Shown here piece by piece: positions 25,102 through 36,532 of a stretch of 64,000 nt of DNA. Position 1 is the first letter of the stretch, and every line of letters begins with the position of its first letter. Origin of the DNA: Lutjanus erythropterus (lineage: Eukaryota > Chordata > Actinopteri > Lutjaniformes > Lutjanidae); NCBI GenBank assembly GCA_020091685.1, contig CM034592.1, positions 39,028,705-39,092,704 of the forward strand, given 5' to 3'. The translations under genes were made by a program, and so were the position numbers. Below the pieces are notes generated by a model. The model saw only the letters and a list, made by a program, of their open reading frames with translations, was not told the DNA's origin and did not search any database.

Positions 25102-26082
25102 TACTTTAGTCAACTTAAAACAGCCTAAACATCAGCGACTATCTTGTCTTTAGCAGTCAGCATTGTTGTTATTACTCATTGGCTCTGGCACACAACCGCA
25201 CATCCCTTGACAACAGCGTTAATCCCGCCTTGCGGCGCTGACTGACTTATTTTAATAGAGAAAACGCTGTTACATGTCACGATGCCAGACCAGAGAATCA
25301 GTCACCTCGGTGGAGTGGGCAGATTTGAAGGTCTGGACCCAACTGTACTCGAATATTTTAAAACAAACGTTTTCATTTTCCACCCATGATTTAACTGTCC
25401 TGTGCGGAACAACCCAAGAGTTGGCATTTCATAACAGGACCGAAAAACAAAGGTAAAGTCGACTCATTAGTTTCACTATACAGCAATTAAACTGTGAAAA
25501 CACCTTCTGAATCACACAAAAGTTCACATTTGTGTCTACTTTAAGAGAAGGCAGAAGGCAAAAGCACCCTCTCCTTAAATCTCTTAACACTGGCCAACAA
25601 CAATAAATTAAGCAGCATTCAGAGGGGTAGTTGTCCATGTCTTGAAAGCAAGTAGCAGGAAGACTAATTAGCTGAAGAGAGAATAAGGAGAGAACATATC
25701 ACTGCAACAGACAGGATTGGTTTGGCACAATAGGAAATCAAAGAGGAGAGAGGGCTTTCTTCCCTATCCTTTTGAATTGATGCAGTTTTTGCCTATCGCC
25801 CTCTCTCCACATTGATGTATAATCACAGAGGAAGAATGTGACCGAATTAGCACATTTAGCAGATCTGCAGGATTTCCCTTCTGGGTACATAATTTGTTCC
25901 TGCATGCTATCTTGACAAGTACAGAGTGAGCAGAAACCCAGGGCCAGAGAAGGAGGACTCTACTCTGAGGCATTGCTAGAGTGTCTATGATTCCCTGTAA
26001 TTAGTATGTTAACTGTCACAGCAACAGATCAGGCCCTTCGTAAATGACCTCGTTGCCAAACGGTGGGTGTGTCTGCCCTGTG

Positions 26083-26122
26083 AATATATATATACATATA
26101 TATTTATATATATATATACACA
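26083..26122 (+). repeat. (AT)n-rich tract
   Basis: TATATA runs interrupted by CA and TT. Confidence 0.9.
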
Positions 26123-27824
26123 AGCACTGCACTGCCCTCTATTGGCAAGAAGATTAAGAAAGGGAAAAGAAGATGCACAGTGAAGGAGCCAGGCTTAAGA
26201 GAGGTGCAAAGCATGTAACTACTAAGTAATTACCATGTAATTATAATAATAAAACTGAACTTACACCAAGTAAATGAATCTCTTTAGCACACCCTAACTG
26301 TGAAACCCAGAGTCAGCAGTTATAAAACCACCTTGATCCCATCATTACAGCAGCAAATTAAAAATCCCAAATCCTTTTCGGCATCCCTGTTCCAGCTGTT
26401 TAGTAAATTAATTAAAAGCTTAGGTACACAGGATGTAATGATGACATGCCTGTATTAGCATGCTGATGCTAACACAGCCTCTCGGGTATCTGCACCATTT
26501 ATTTCAATACACCTCTCTTTATTTCGGTGCACACACACAGCTGCAACATCGCTGCCCATTGTGCTGCCAGCACAACCTGTAATGCTGTCCTGGCCAATGA
26601 ATGGCAGGGAGAGACGGCTGTACCGTTGGCAAGCTTGCCATTCATAATATAATTGCTCTCACTTTGTTATTAACATCATCTATTCCATCCAACAAAAATA
26701 TAAGCACAACACTAAGACTTCTTCTGTGCACACAAAAGGTTATTTCTCTCAAATTTTGTTCACACAGTTGTTTAAATTCTTGTTAGTGAGCACACCATAA
26801 AAATGAAAAAGTTTAGAAAGCTCAAAATTTCAAGGCAGCTTACTTCAATAGGTTTTTGAGTTCTGAGCCCAACTCAAGTTCTGAAAAGGTTTTTTACCTC
26901 ACAATACTGCTTTGTTGAGATAATTAACTTTTCTTCTTTTGATGAAGTTGAATCTTTTTTTTACATTCCCCCCAAAATTTGTATTTCAAAAATTGTTGAG
27001 AAATCTTATTGAAGAGAAAATGAATTAATGGTTAACAATTTAATATTGTCAATTGCATTTTTTATTCTCAAGCCCAAATAATGACAAATCAGGTCAACAG
27101 CTCACTGTGAACAGTTTCTGTCTCAACAAAAGTTCATATGTCAGCAAAACTTTGTTTGGTTTATCTAGTTTATTCCTTTACACACCAACAGTGACACATA
27201 TAAATGACACAAAGCTGCAAATATTTTTGAGGCCAAATTTCAATTTGCACGATAATTCACCTTAAGCACGACACAATTTTGTGAATAAATTATTCAGCTT
27301 CTAAAAAGAAATCCCACTGTGCAATCAACAACACGAGACCCTGACCTGAGGCTCCATTTATTTCATAAAAAGAAATAAAAACAATATAACTGGGTACATC
27401 CAATACTGAGAAAGAGAGAGGAACTTGGTGAGTCTCACTGCCCGGTTCAGGAGCTGAAAGTGTATCATGGCTGAGTCAGAATGGGTTTCAGGGTGGCACC
27501 AAGTTTGAAAAAGCAGAGGAGAAATTTCAGAGAGCTGACTGACCCGGAGCAGAGGCTAAGTACATGTCTGAGGTAACATGTGTGATATGACTTGCACAGT
27601 TCCAGGAGTGCACAGTGTATATTTTGTTCAACACTCTAACAGGAGGGGGGTCACCCTGCTGCAAAGTTAATCAAAGCTTGATATACACACACCATCATCA
27701 CACTGATGCTAATGTGCAATTCCTCTCCACATGTTCATCATCATATAAAATGGAGTTCTGCAAAACGTGTGAAAAACAATCTGCCATGTTGACTGTTTAG
27801 CATGTGACATTATCAGCAACATTC

Positions 27825-27975
27825 AGTTTGATTGGTCAGATGTGTTCATGTTGGAAGCAAAACTTCCAACCAATCACTCCTCATGCCTAAATCTAACCGA
27901 CCCAACCAATAAAGACAACGAGTACAAGCCAATCAGAGGCAGAGTAGGGCGGGTCATGACTTTGCCCTCCTGGGG
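27825..27975 (+). mobile_element. unclassified teleost interspersed repeat fragment
   Basis: The phrases AACCAATCACTCCTCATGCC, CAACGAGTACAAGCCAATCA and GAGGCAGAGTAGGGCGGGTC are ones I recognise from repeated fish sequences. The family is unknown to me and the ends are unclear. Confidence 0.45.
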
Positions 27976-29714
27976 AAAAATACGGTATCTGTATCCTTAT
28001 GTGAAATAAATATTTATTATGGCCAGTCCAAGGCACAGCTGTGCATTAATCATGCTGTTTCATCAGCATCTTTATTTGCCACACCTGTCAAGTGGATGGA
28101 TTATCTTGGCAAAGGAGAAGTGCTCACTAACACTGATATTAACAGATTTGTTAGAGAATTAAATCTTCTGTGTAAAATACAAGTCTTAACTGTTACACCT
28201 CAACTCATTAAAAATGGGATTAAAAACAACAACACAAGCGTATTTATATTTTGTTGAACATATATAAACATACCTAATGAGCTCTGAAAACCTTGTATCT
28301 TTGCGTGTTTTTTTGTTTCTTTTTCACAGTTGTTTATTAACGTGGTTCTTGCATCTTTATTTGCTGCTGACACAGGACTCAAATTTATCGCAAACGGATG
28401 TGGCACAGCCGGCAGTTGCTGCTTTCGGCTTGAAAGCACCTTCTAACCATTACTTGAGTTCAATAAACTTGACTGCTGATGCTGCGTTGCCCTGGCAGAG
28501 TAGAGATCCAGATCTACAAAGAAGAAAGCCTGACCTCTGTACACTCCTGGTACATTAGCCAAGATGTTGGAAACTGTCACAACTCCCTCAGAGTTGTTCT
28601 CCGCGAATGCCAAAGTTTGACTTCTGCCCTGACCCCAGCGAGAGGTCCTCTTTGATCGGGAGTGTTAAGCAGTCAGAGCTTGTGTGCTGTCACTGCCCCC
28701 CTGTATTTGTGACAGTGACAAGTTTGGTGTGTCTGGAGTTGGGATTTTCCTGAGCCGAGCCACGCTGACCAGAAGGGCCAGGCCGTATCAGCTCCAGCGA
28801 CAGGTCTGCTGTGATCCGGCTGCTCACAGAGAAATTAGATTGACACTTCCTTCCGCATTCTCATATTCTGCATGCCAAAAGCTTGTCTGCCCCCTCTGAA
28901 CTCGGAGGATGAGCAGCGGTGGTCTGTTTGTGAGGAGAGAACTGTGTACATGTTTCAAAAGCTTCCAAGTCTGAGAATGGCTCCATAATTTACAACCAGA
29001 TTTGACGTAGAGGAAGTTCAGTTTCTCTGAGTGTGATTCTCAGTACATCAACAAACAGTTCATCAAATAAATATTGATCAGGAGGTACGTTATACTGAAT
29101 AAATCTCTGCAGAGTGAAGCTTGTGAAAAAACCAAAAAACCAAAACTATCATCACAGTTTGACAGAACATTTAAACTTCTGGAAATTTGGCTTTAAATAG
29201 CACATTTGCATATATGATGTCAAAGTTCAATGTCTCATTAAGCATCCACAAACATCTGAGTGAAAATAAATGTCCATAACTATTAGAAAACCTAGTTGAA
29301 AAAACAGCTCATTTTGCTGTTAGACAACAGATGATTTCCCAAGACTGTGGGAGATCACGGCATGGCAGATCACATTTTGATTGATGTTTGGATGGGGGCA
29401 GCAGCAAAACGTATTTTAGCCTACAAAAAAATGCGTACACAATATTTTCACTGCTTTACTTTGCCATCAGACAGCATTTTCTGAAGGAACTGAAGCTGAC
29501 ATCTATGCTTTCTTGGAATCAATTCAATCAACCAGAAATAGGGACAAGGACTTGCTTGCTCTGTTCGCCACAAAAAGTTGAACAAGTTGGGTACCCAGCA
29601 GAACCTCTCTCAGCTTTCTCCTTTCCCATTTCCTGTAGCTAAATATGTTATGTGGTGTAAAGAAAAACTCCTTTTGAATTTAAAACATGTTGCTGGGGGA
29701 ACCTGTCCTCCTCT

Positions 29715-30046
29715 TCTTTGTGTTATGGCTGCCACAGTTACGGGTCACCACAGTGGACCGTCTCCTGTCTGGCAGACCTGCCCAACCCAGCACGGATGTG
29801 CACATTTGATTTGACATAGGCTTTTTACACCAGATACCCTTCCTGATACAACCCCCTACATTTATAGGGGGGAAGGGGATTATCCGGCCAGCAATTTGGA
29901 AATGCACAGGCCGGTGAATCGAAGTGGCTGGGGAAATAATGGGGACTCAGTGTCTTGCCAAAAGACACTTCGACATGTGGCAAGACAGAGGTAGGGACTA
30001 AACCATCAGGAGGCAACCAACTCTACCACCTGAGCCACAGCTGCCT
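29715..30046 (-). mobile_element. tRNA-derived SINE
   Basis: Read on the minus strand, the element starts at about 30046 with GGCAGCTGTGGCTCAGGTGG, a tRNA-like head whose A box is TGGCTCAGGTGG. A degenerate B box follows around TGGTTTAGTCCCTACC. The body has ACATGTCGAAGTGTCTTTTG and CAAGACACTGAGTCCCC, then GGAAGGGTATCTGGTGTAAA and CACTGTGGTGACCCGTAACT near the 3' end. This head-body-tail order is a widespread teleost SINE. At about 330 bp it is close to full length but diverged. It lies in the same orientation as arhgef17, inside the 28 kb intron. Confidence 0.8.
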
Positions 30047-32942
30047 GTAAAAAGAGGATATATATTGTCACATCTTAACTTGGCTAATATTAGCAAAATG
30101 CTAGCTAACTAGCTAGATAACATTCATGTAGAGTAGCTAGTTAGGTAGCGTTTTACTAACATTAGCTATGAGATAAATTAGCAAACAATTGATGTATGTT
30201 AGATAACTATTTAGGTAGCACTTTGTGAACATTAGCTAACTTAAGATGTGGCTATATATATGTATCTTTTTACAGCAGCATCTCTTATCCACCTTCGAAG
30301 TCTGTTTTTGTTTTCAATATAGACAGATCTAGACCATAGCATATCTAAGTTCAAATAAAAGAAAGGGAGAAATCTGACCAAGCTTCCAAAAGCAGCTGGA
30401 CCTGAGAGGCGTCAACTGCATACTTTTCGTAATAAATTCCCAAAATCAGGACAGTGTACAAAAATGTATACAAGAATATTTCAAAATCAGATCAAAAATC
30501 ATTTCAAATTATTTTTTTAGATATTTATACCTTTTATAGTTGATAGATATTTACCTTATATAGTTGGAAGGCTGTGAATTTGGGCTTCCAGTGGCTTTAA
30601 TATTGCAGACAGCACCTGTTGATTTTGTTAGTAGATGCCACATTAGATTCTGACTGCAGGATGCCAGATATTTAGTTTTATTTCAGAGCATCTATTATGA
30701 TAAAATGAAGTCTCCAAGCCTAAAATACCAACCATGCAATGAAAATCAAACATCATGCGGAAACTCATGTTCTGCTTATGAACTCATTACTTTGCGGATA
30801 TGAATTGAATTGAAGTAGAAAACGTGTCCCCTACATTAAGAAGCTGGTGGGTAGCCACTGATGGCATACTGGCAAAAAGATCTGAGCATCATTTGTGCAA
30901 ATGATGATGAAGCCAAAACAGCCAAATGTTGAAATAAAGCACAGCACAGTCAGTATTGTTGGTCGTCATCACGACTCATTTGACCCTCATAGTCACAGAA
31001 AAGCTTGCACACTGTAGATTATCCAGAGTTGCTTATAAGCGTAGAAAACTAATCTTGATGAGGATCAGGTCTGAGAGAGAACGGTGTGCTCTCTCCAAAC
31101 AGTCTCAAGCACATGCGCCTCCCACTGTTTGTGTTTTTCTGTTTGCCAGAAGGATATTGCTGCAGAGTTAGAAAGGGGAGCTGCTACACCCCAGTGGATC
31201 TGTGGTTAGAACGAGCTTTTAATCCATGCTGTGGCATCTATTCTCGACAAATCAGAGAGGTGGCTGATATCTGCTACTCTGAGAGGTAGCAAACGACCTT
31301 CAAGAAAAAAACAGAGGGAGAAGCATTGCGTAAGGTGTCAACTTGATGGCTTTACCTACAAAAAATTATAATAAAAAAACAGGCTAGACGGTGGAGAGGA
31401 AATAAATCATCAGAAAGGCGTTGCACCAGGGAAAGGCCACCTTTTCACACTGTCCTTTTCCTTTTTAATCCATATTTCATAACACAGTATCTCATCTGTG
31501 GTGTGCTAAACACACACAGCCTTCACATTGAGATCTTTCCTTCATCTTGGCGGTAAGAGCTTCGAGTCATTACGTTGGTAAATCAGTCACTCACCAGACA
31601 ACACTCTGAACGCAGCCACAAACACAGTGTATTTGCTGCTGTCAAACAAGCTAATTTTCTGTACATGCAGTCACTTTCATGTGGCTGGCTGAATGCACAG
31701 TGCTGCTCTCTTATCACTCCATCAGCAGGGAAGATGGATGACACAGCGAATGAGAGGGACATGCACAACATGACCCCCAAAAGCACCAGCTAGTTCAGTA
31801 AACAAGCCCAGACCTCAGTACTGACCCAGGACAGTGTGGTTCCACCAGACGACAAAGACAGAAATGATCTATAACATGTTTAATGGATTTCAAGGATGAA
31901 TTACACCCACTCAAAAAAAAAAAAAAAAAGAAAAAGACAAGCATAAGTGCATAAATAAATAATTATGGTGATCTGTGTGATCTGTGTAAACTTGTGGAGT
32001 GTATTAGGGCTGAGATGTGGCCAGGCTTTGCGGTTTTCTGAGCTGAGACACAGAAGCTAATCCTCTCAGAAAAAGAGAAAGGAAGCTAACCCTGATGCAG
32101 CCCAAACCCTTTTCCAGTTTGTCATTCCGCACTTCAAAGCATACATGATGAAATCCCCCAAGGTATTATAAGAGCTCTGGCATAGCAGCCATCCTCAACC
32201 CCGTCCTAGCCTAATGCCTCATAAACGGAGTCTGGAAACATGTCCCTTTACTATTTCGAAAGTCTTTGTAGCCTCGGATCTTTAAGAACCTTTTAGAGTT
32301 GCAGAGGAAGAGGTGCTTTCCTACTCGAGGAGATATGAGGCGTTTGTGAATCATTATGCGGCCGAGGGATTCCTGTCCCCTCACCGTAAAATACTGCACA
32401 TACTGTATGCGCATGCACCTCTGTGAGGGTGTTTGGATCAGGACGGGATGCGGGCATTGATCTTCTTCAGAGCTTTGCTGAATGAACGCTCGTAGAGAAA
32501 TACTGTGCACAGGAAAATATGTGTCCTAGATAGAGACAGGCACATAATTTAAGCCATTCAGTTCCCAATGCACTATGTGACGCCATCAAATGTTGTTTTA
32601 CAGCTTGCTGAGCTGTCAGAGTATTGGGTTTCATAAATACATCCATTATAGGTCTCCAGGCTTCAGACTTTACACAGCCTGCTGGACTGAACTGAAAGAA
32701 ACAGCTGAAACTCTGCAAGGCTCATGCAGTCAAACAGGGAGATGAAAGAACAGTGGATCTTGTCCAGCTTAGTTAAGTTCCAGATACTACAGAACTGTAC
32801 AATCTACCCTTGGAATCCATGCCAGCAAAAAGCCTCTGTTAAGTTTTTAGTGCACAAAATGAATATTATTCATAGATTTGGCTTTTACATCTGAGGCAGT
32901 GTGATGACATACCAAATAAAAGGTCAAGTGTCCATTTTAAGT

Positions 32943-33175
32943 CCGCAAGTGACAATTATTTTCATTATCAATTATTTATTTAGTCTAGAAAATATCCGTC
33001 ACAGGTTACAAAAGCCCAAGGTGACATCTTTAAAAGTGTTTGAATTGAGTTATTTAAAGCCATAAATAGTCACATTTTAAAGGATGAAGCTAACTCAAGT
33101 TTGGATTTTTTTTCCTTGACAAATTATTCACTGATGATTAAAATGTTGGACAACTTATTTGCTGCTGATTGTCTG
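32943..33175 (+). mobile_element. decayed copy of the AGGGCTGCAACTAA element
   Basis: The segment keeps ATTATTTTCATTATCAATTA, AAAAGCCCAAGGTGACATCT and GATGATTAAAATGTTGGACAA in family order, with many substitutions and no intact ends. Confidence 0.5.
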
Positions 33176-33343
33176 ACTTAAAGGCAGATTTGTAGGTCTT
33201 TGTATCCACACAGACACTGCCTGCTTCCTGAATTTCTGTATTTTGTTCTAAGTTTGCTGTTTTCGGTAACAGATACATTGCTGTCTTTGACTTTCTCCTC
33301 TACTCTCTGTCTGTGAGAGATGCAGGAAGAGATAAACACACAA

Positions 33344-33368
33344 ACACACACACACACACACACACACA
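33344..33368 (+). repeat. (CA)n microsatellite
   Basis: A pure CA run after imperfect CAAACA units. Confidence 0.95.
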
Positions 33369-34895
33369 GACAGAGCAGACTGAGGATCTCTTTAGCTGTA
33401 TTCACATGCAAAGAGGTGTCAGTTTATTGTGACTGAACATGTAACAGTTGTGAAACAATCAGACAATTTGTTTTTGCAAATGTTCCCTCACTTCATTCAT
33501 TCTCTACCTCTCATGTTCACTGAGTCATGGGGAGGAGCCAACTTCGAATGCTTTTAAAAACAATCCTGTGTATTTTAATTTTAACTTTTTTGCACTGGCT
33601 TGTTTTGACACAGTGATTTATGCTAGCATCACATCGGCGTACTTAGGAACAAGGCTACAAATAATAGCAATGTGTGCAAGTGCAGTTTCTGTGTAAGATT
33701 TCAGTCAAAGACTCAGATTTAATCTTTTTATCCGAATTAATTAAAAGCATCAATCCTGTTAAGATCGACATCACGTACCAACATGCTACTTGTGCAGAAA
33801 ATGGTATTAATCGTTCCATTTAACAGCTGATTCTACTGTATAGAGATCTGGTTCAGCTGTTACCCTTTCTGCTATAGTATCTCCTATTAATCCCTTAACC
33901 CGAGTACCTCACACCCTCCCTGCGGGCCAACTGCCAAACTTGCTCTGTTTCATCTTTCAAAATGGCAGAGAGGGCACCGGAACGGAGCGTGCACTGACTC
34001 TTTAAACAACAAGGACCATCAGAATGTGGTTTGTCTATTAACCAAGATAGCACCTGATTCTCAGTGTGTGTGTGTGACAGAGAGAGAGGGAGGGAAAGAG
34101 AGGGAGGGAGAAAGTGAAGGAGATAAATTGAGAGGACTCAGTCTGCCCCCGCTGTTCTCACTCAGCAGACTTGTGATAAGGTTTATCTCCGGTGCCTAAC
34201 GACTTCGCCCAGTAGCCCTCTCCAGCTCCCACCGAGTGGACCGGGGTGCACAGAGCTGCATGCAGCCAGCAGTGGGTTGAGCTCCCTTAGGTGACCTGTG
34301 CATGTTGTTCATGCTACGCTGCTTTAGAACTTTATTTTCTGTAGGAAATGGCTTCAGCCCCTTCGGCCACATCTCTTTTAATCTGGGATTTCTTTTTTTT
34401 TTTTTTTTTTGCCTCCTTTTCTTCATCCTTTCTACTCACTGTAACTCAGACTGCCAAGAGAAGCTGCAAGAGCTGGAGAAAGAGATGCTGCGGAGCTTTG
34501 GCACAGAGAGGCGTGTGTGTCCCAGAGGCAGTGGCTGAGGCAAAGATGGAGACACAGAGAGGGAGAGGGGGGCTGCTGCTGAGTTAAGCCCCTAATCACA
34601 GTCTGCTCTGCATGAAGGACTTAAAGTCACTCCATTTAATGCTACCTTCTCTTTAGTCAAAAAAGGGAAAGAAATACTACTGCTTACCTCTTCAGCTTTC
34701 TGATACCCAGGCCCCCATTCCTATCACACAGCCATTCTTGTGATGCACAGAAGTGCAGCATATAGCCAAACAAATACAGAGGAATATGCAACTCTAGCAC
34801 ATATATAGAGGCAGGAAAACACACATGATCATATAGTTGCACACACAGCAATGCAAGCATGAAGGTTTCTCTTTCCACAATCTCATATTAGCCTC

Positions 34896-36532
34896 AAAGG
34901 GACAGTTCACCTCCAAATCAAAAATACATATTTTTCCTCTTACCTGTAGTGCTATTCATCCATCTAGACAGTTTTGGTCTGAGTCGCCAAGTTTTGGAGA
35001 TATCAACCGTAGAGTTGTCTGCCTTCTCTTCAATATAATGGGACTAGATGGCCCTCAGCTTGTGGTGCTCAAATTGCCAAAAAATTAATCCACTTAACCA
35101 TTAGTCGGTGCCAAGAGTTTTAGTTGACCACATTTCCATTTATTCATTAAAAAAAAAAAAAATTTAAAAGTCAAATTCCATTTGAGAGCTTCGCTTTGTC
35201 GTTGTCCTGGGTGATTACTGCAGCACAGATGTTTTTTTAGAGCACACTGCTACTAACTGTGCTGAAGCTGCCATTAGCAAGTTAGCTCAGTTAGCGGTTC
35301 TATGGGATACAGCATCAGCAATCAATGGAGGCCTGCTGACCGGTAACTACAGCACCTGAGTGGATTTAACGTCACAGCAGCTCTAACACAACTCTGGAGA
35401 CTCTGGGGACATTGAAGACACAGCGGGTTCAGGCAGGGACAGGAAGCTTCATTCGGTCGAGGAATGAGTTTGCAATTTAGTGATTTAATTTGTAAGCGCA
35501 CATTGTCCATAGTGCGAGTATTTGTTTTTGTGAAGTTATTTAATTCTGTGTTTTCAGCAAGAAGACTTGTGTTATACTGTGTCGAAATAAAAAAATGTTC
35601 AGTCACATTCAGAATCATTACCCATGTAGCAATTAGCATCTAACAGGGAGCTCACTTCATGCCCCAAAAATACATATTTGAATAATTAAATTAATATCAA
35701 AAAATGTGCAACGACTCACTGACTTCCGGCTTAAACTGAACACACCAGTGTCTCTTGACACAAATCATGAGCTCTGTTAGTTAATGTAATCCACAGATCT
35801 CGTTGTGAGGAGTTTCATGTAGGAACTACTACTGCTAAGTGTTTCCAGCACATTCTACTGCAGAAAGACCATAGAAAGAAAATAGTTCCTACATGAAACT
35901 CCTCAGAACAAGGTCTCTGGATTATCTTGTGTAGCTGGGTCATAACATTGTGACTGAATTTTTCAAATGCTTTTTTTTTTTCGTCTCTTCAGCGCCACAA
36001 GCCGAGTGCCAACTAGTTCTATTATATGGGTGGGCGGAATAACACTAGAAATAATATCAGGATATTTTAGGGTAATCTGCAATGATGATATTCTTGACAA
36101 TATGACAAAATGCTTAGAAATATTTTTGGTTTAGATCTCACAATAGCTGTTGAGCTCTCTTCACAGGAATTCTGTCTCTCCTCGCACTCAACTGGATGCT
36201 TCTGCTTGAGGTGGTTAGTTTGTTTTATTGCTCCTTTTGCACAGTCTTCTTGCACTTCTTATATATCACCATGATTTATTGTACATCTGACCTTTTGCAA
36301 CCAAACACCTTCCACATGACTGAAGTATGAGGGGTTTTTTTTAAATCATGAAAGAAATAACAATATGCATGTCATGACCGCCATGACATTTTCACAGATC
36401 TATTCCATTATATTCTATAAAAAGCAAACGTCTCTGCAGTCTGTATTACCAAAACTCGCCAACTAACACCAAAACAATCTACATGCATAAAAAGCACACT
36501 ATTTTTGATTTTGGGGTGAACTGCCCCTTTAA
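34896..36532. mobile_element. fold-back / long inverted-repeat element with nested insertions
   Basis: The left end is AAAGGGACAGTTCACCTCC followed by AAATCAAAAATACAT. The right end, read on the minus strand, is AAAGGGGCAGTTCACCCC followed by AAAATCAAAAATAG, so the termini are inverted repeats. A second inverted pair sits inside: GAGGAGTTTCATGTAGGAAC near 35808-35827 against GTTCCTACATGAAACTCCTC near 35885-35904. Left-arm CTTGTGGTGCTCAAATTGCC matches inverted right-arm sequence near 35990. About 35092-35700 and 36030-36412 do not fit the palindrome and look like later insertions. I recognise this as a common acanthomorph element; no transposase is present. Confidence 0.75.
36030..36412. mobile_element. 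insertion nested in the fold-back element
   Basis: The right arm of the fold-back reads AGTTCTATTATAT up to 36028, then breaks. After about 380 bp it resumes with CTATTCCATTATATTCTATAA. The repeated TCTATTATAT / CTATTCCATTATAT across the break fits a diverged target duplication. The inserted start GGGTGGGCGGAATAA resembles ends of another fish element whose ends begin GGGCTGGGC. Family unknown. Confidence 0.45.

Noticed and set aside
28763-28800. Minus-strand PFWSAWLG segment, considered as the missing exon
   Set aside because: The surrounding residues do not match the family and no suitable splice sites are present.
32211-32510. 99-codon minus-strand frame
   Set aside because: It has the right strand for arhgef17 but no similarity to the protein, and the exon chain is already complete across this intron.
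34684-34878. Minus-strand segment QEWLCDRNG ending at a GTAAGC donor, considered as the missing linker exon
   Set aside because: Its length does not restore the reading frame and it lacks the FW-P-LAC motif; the true exon is 39530-39651.
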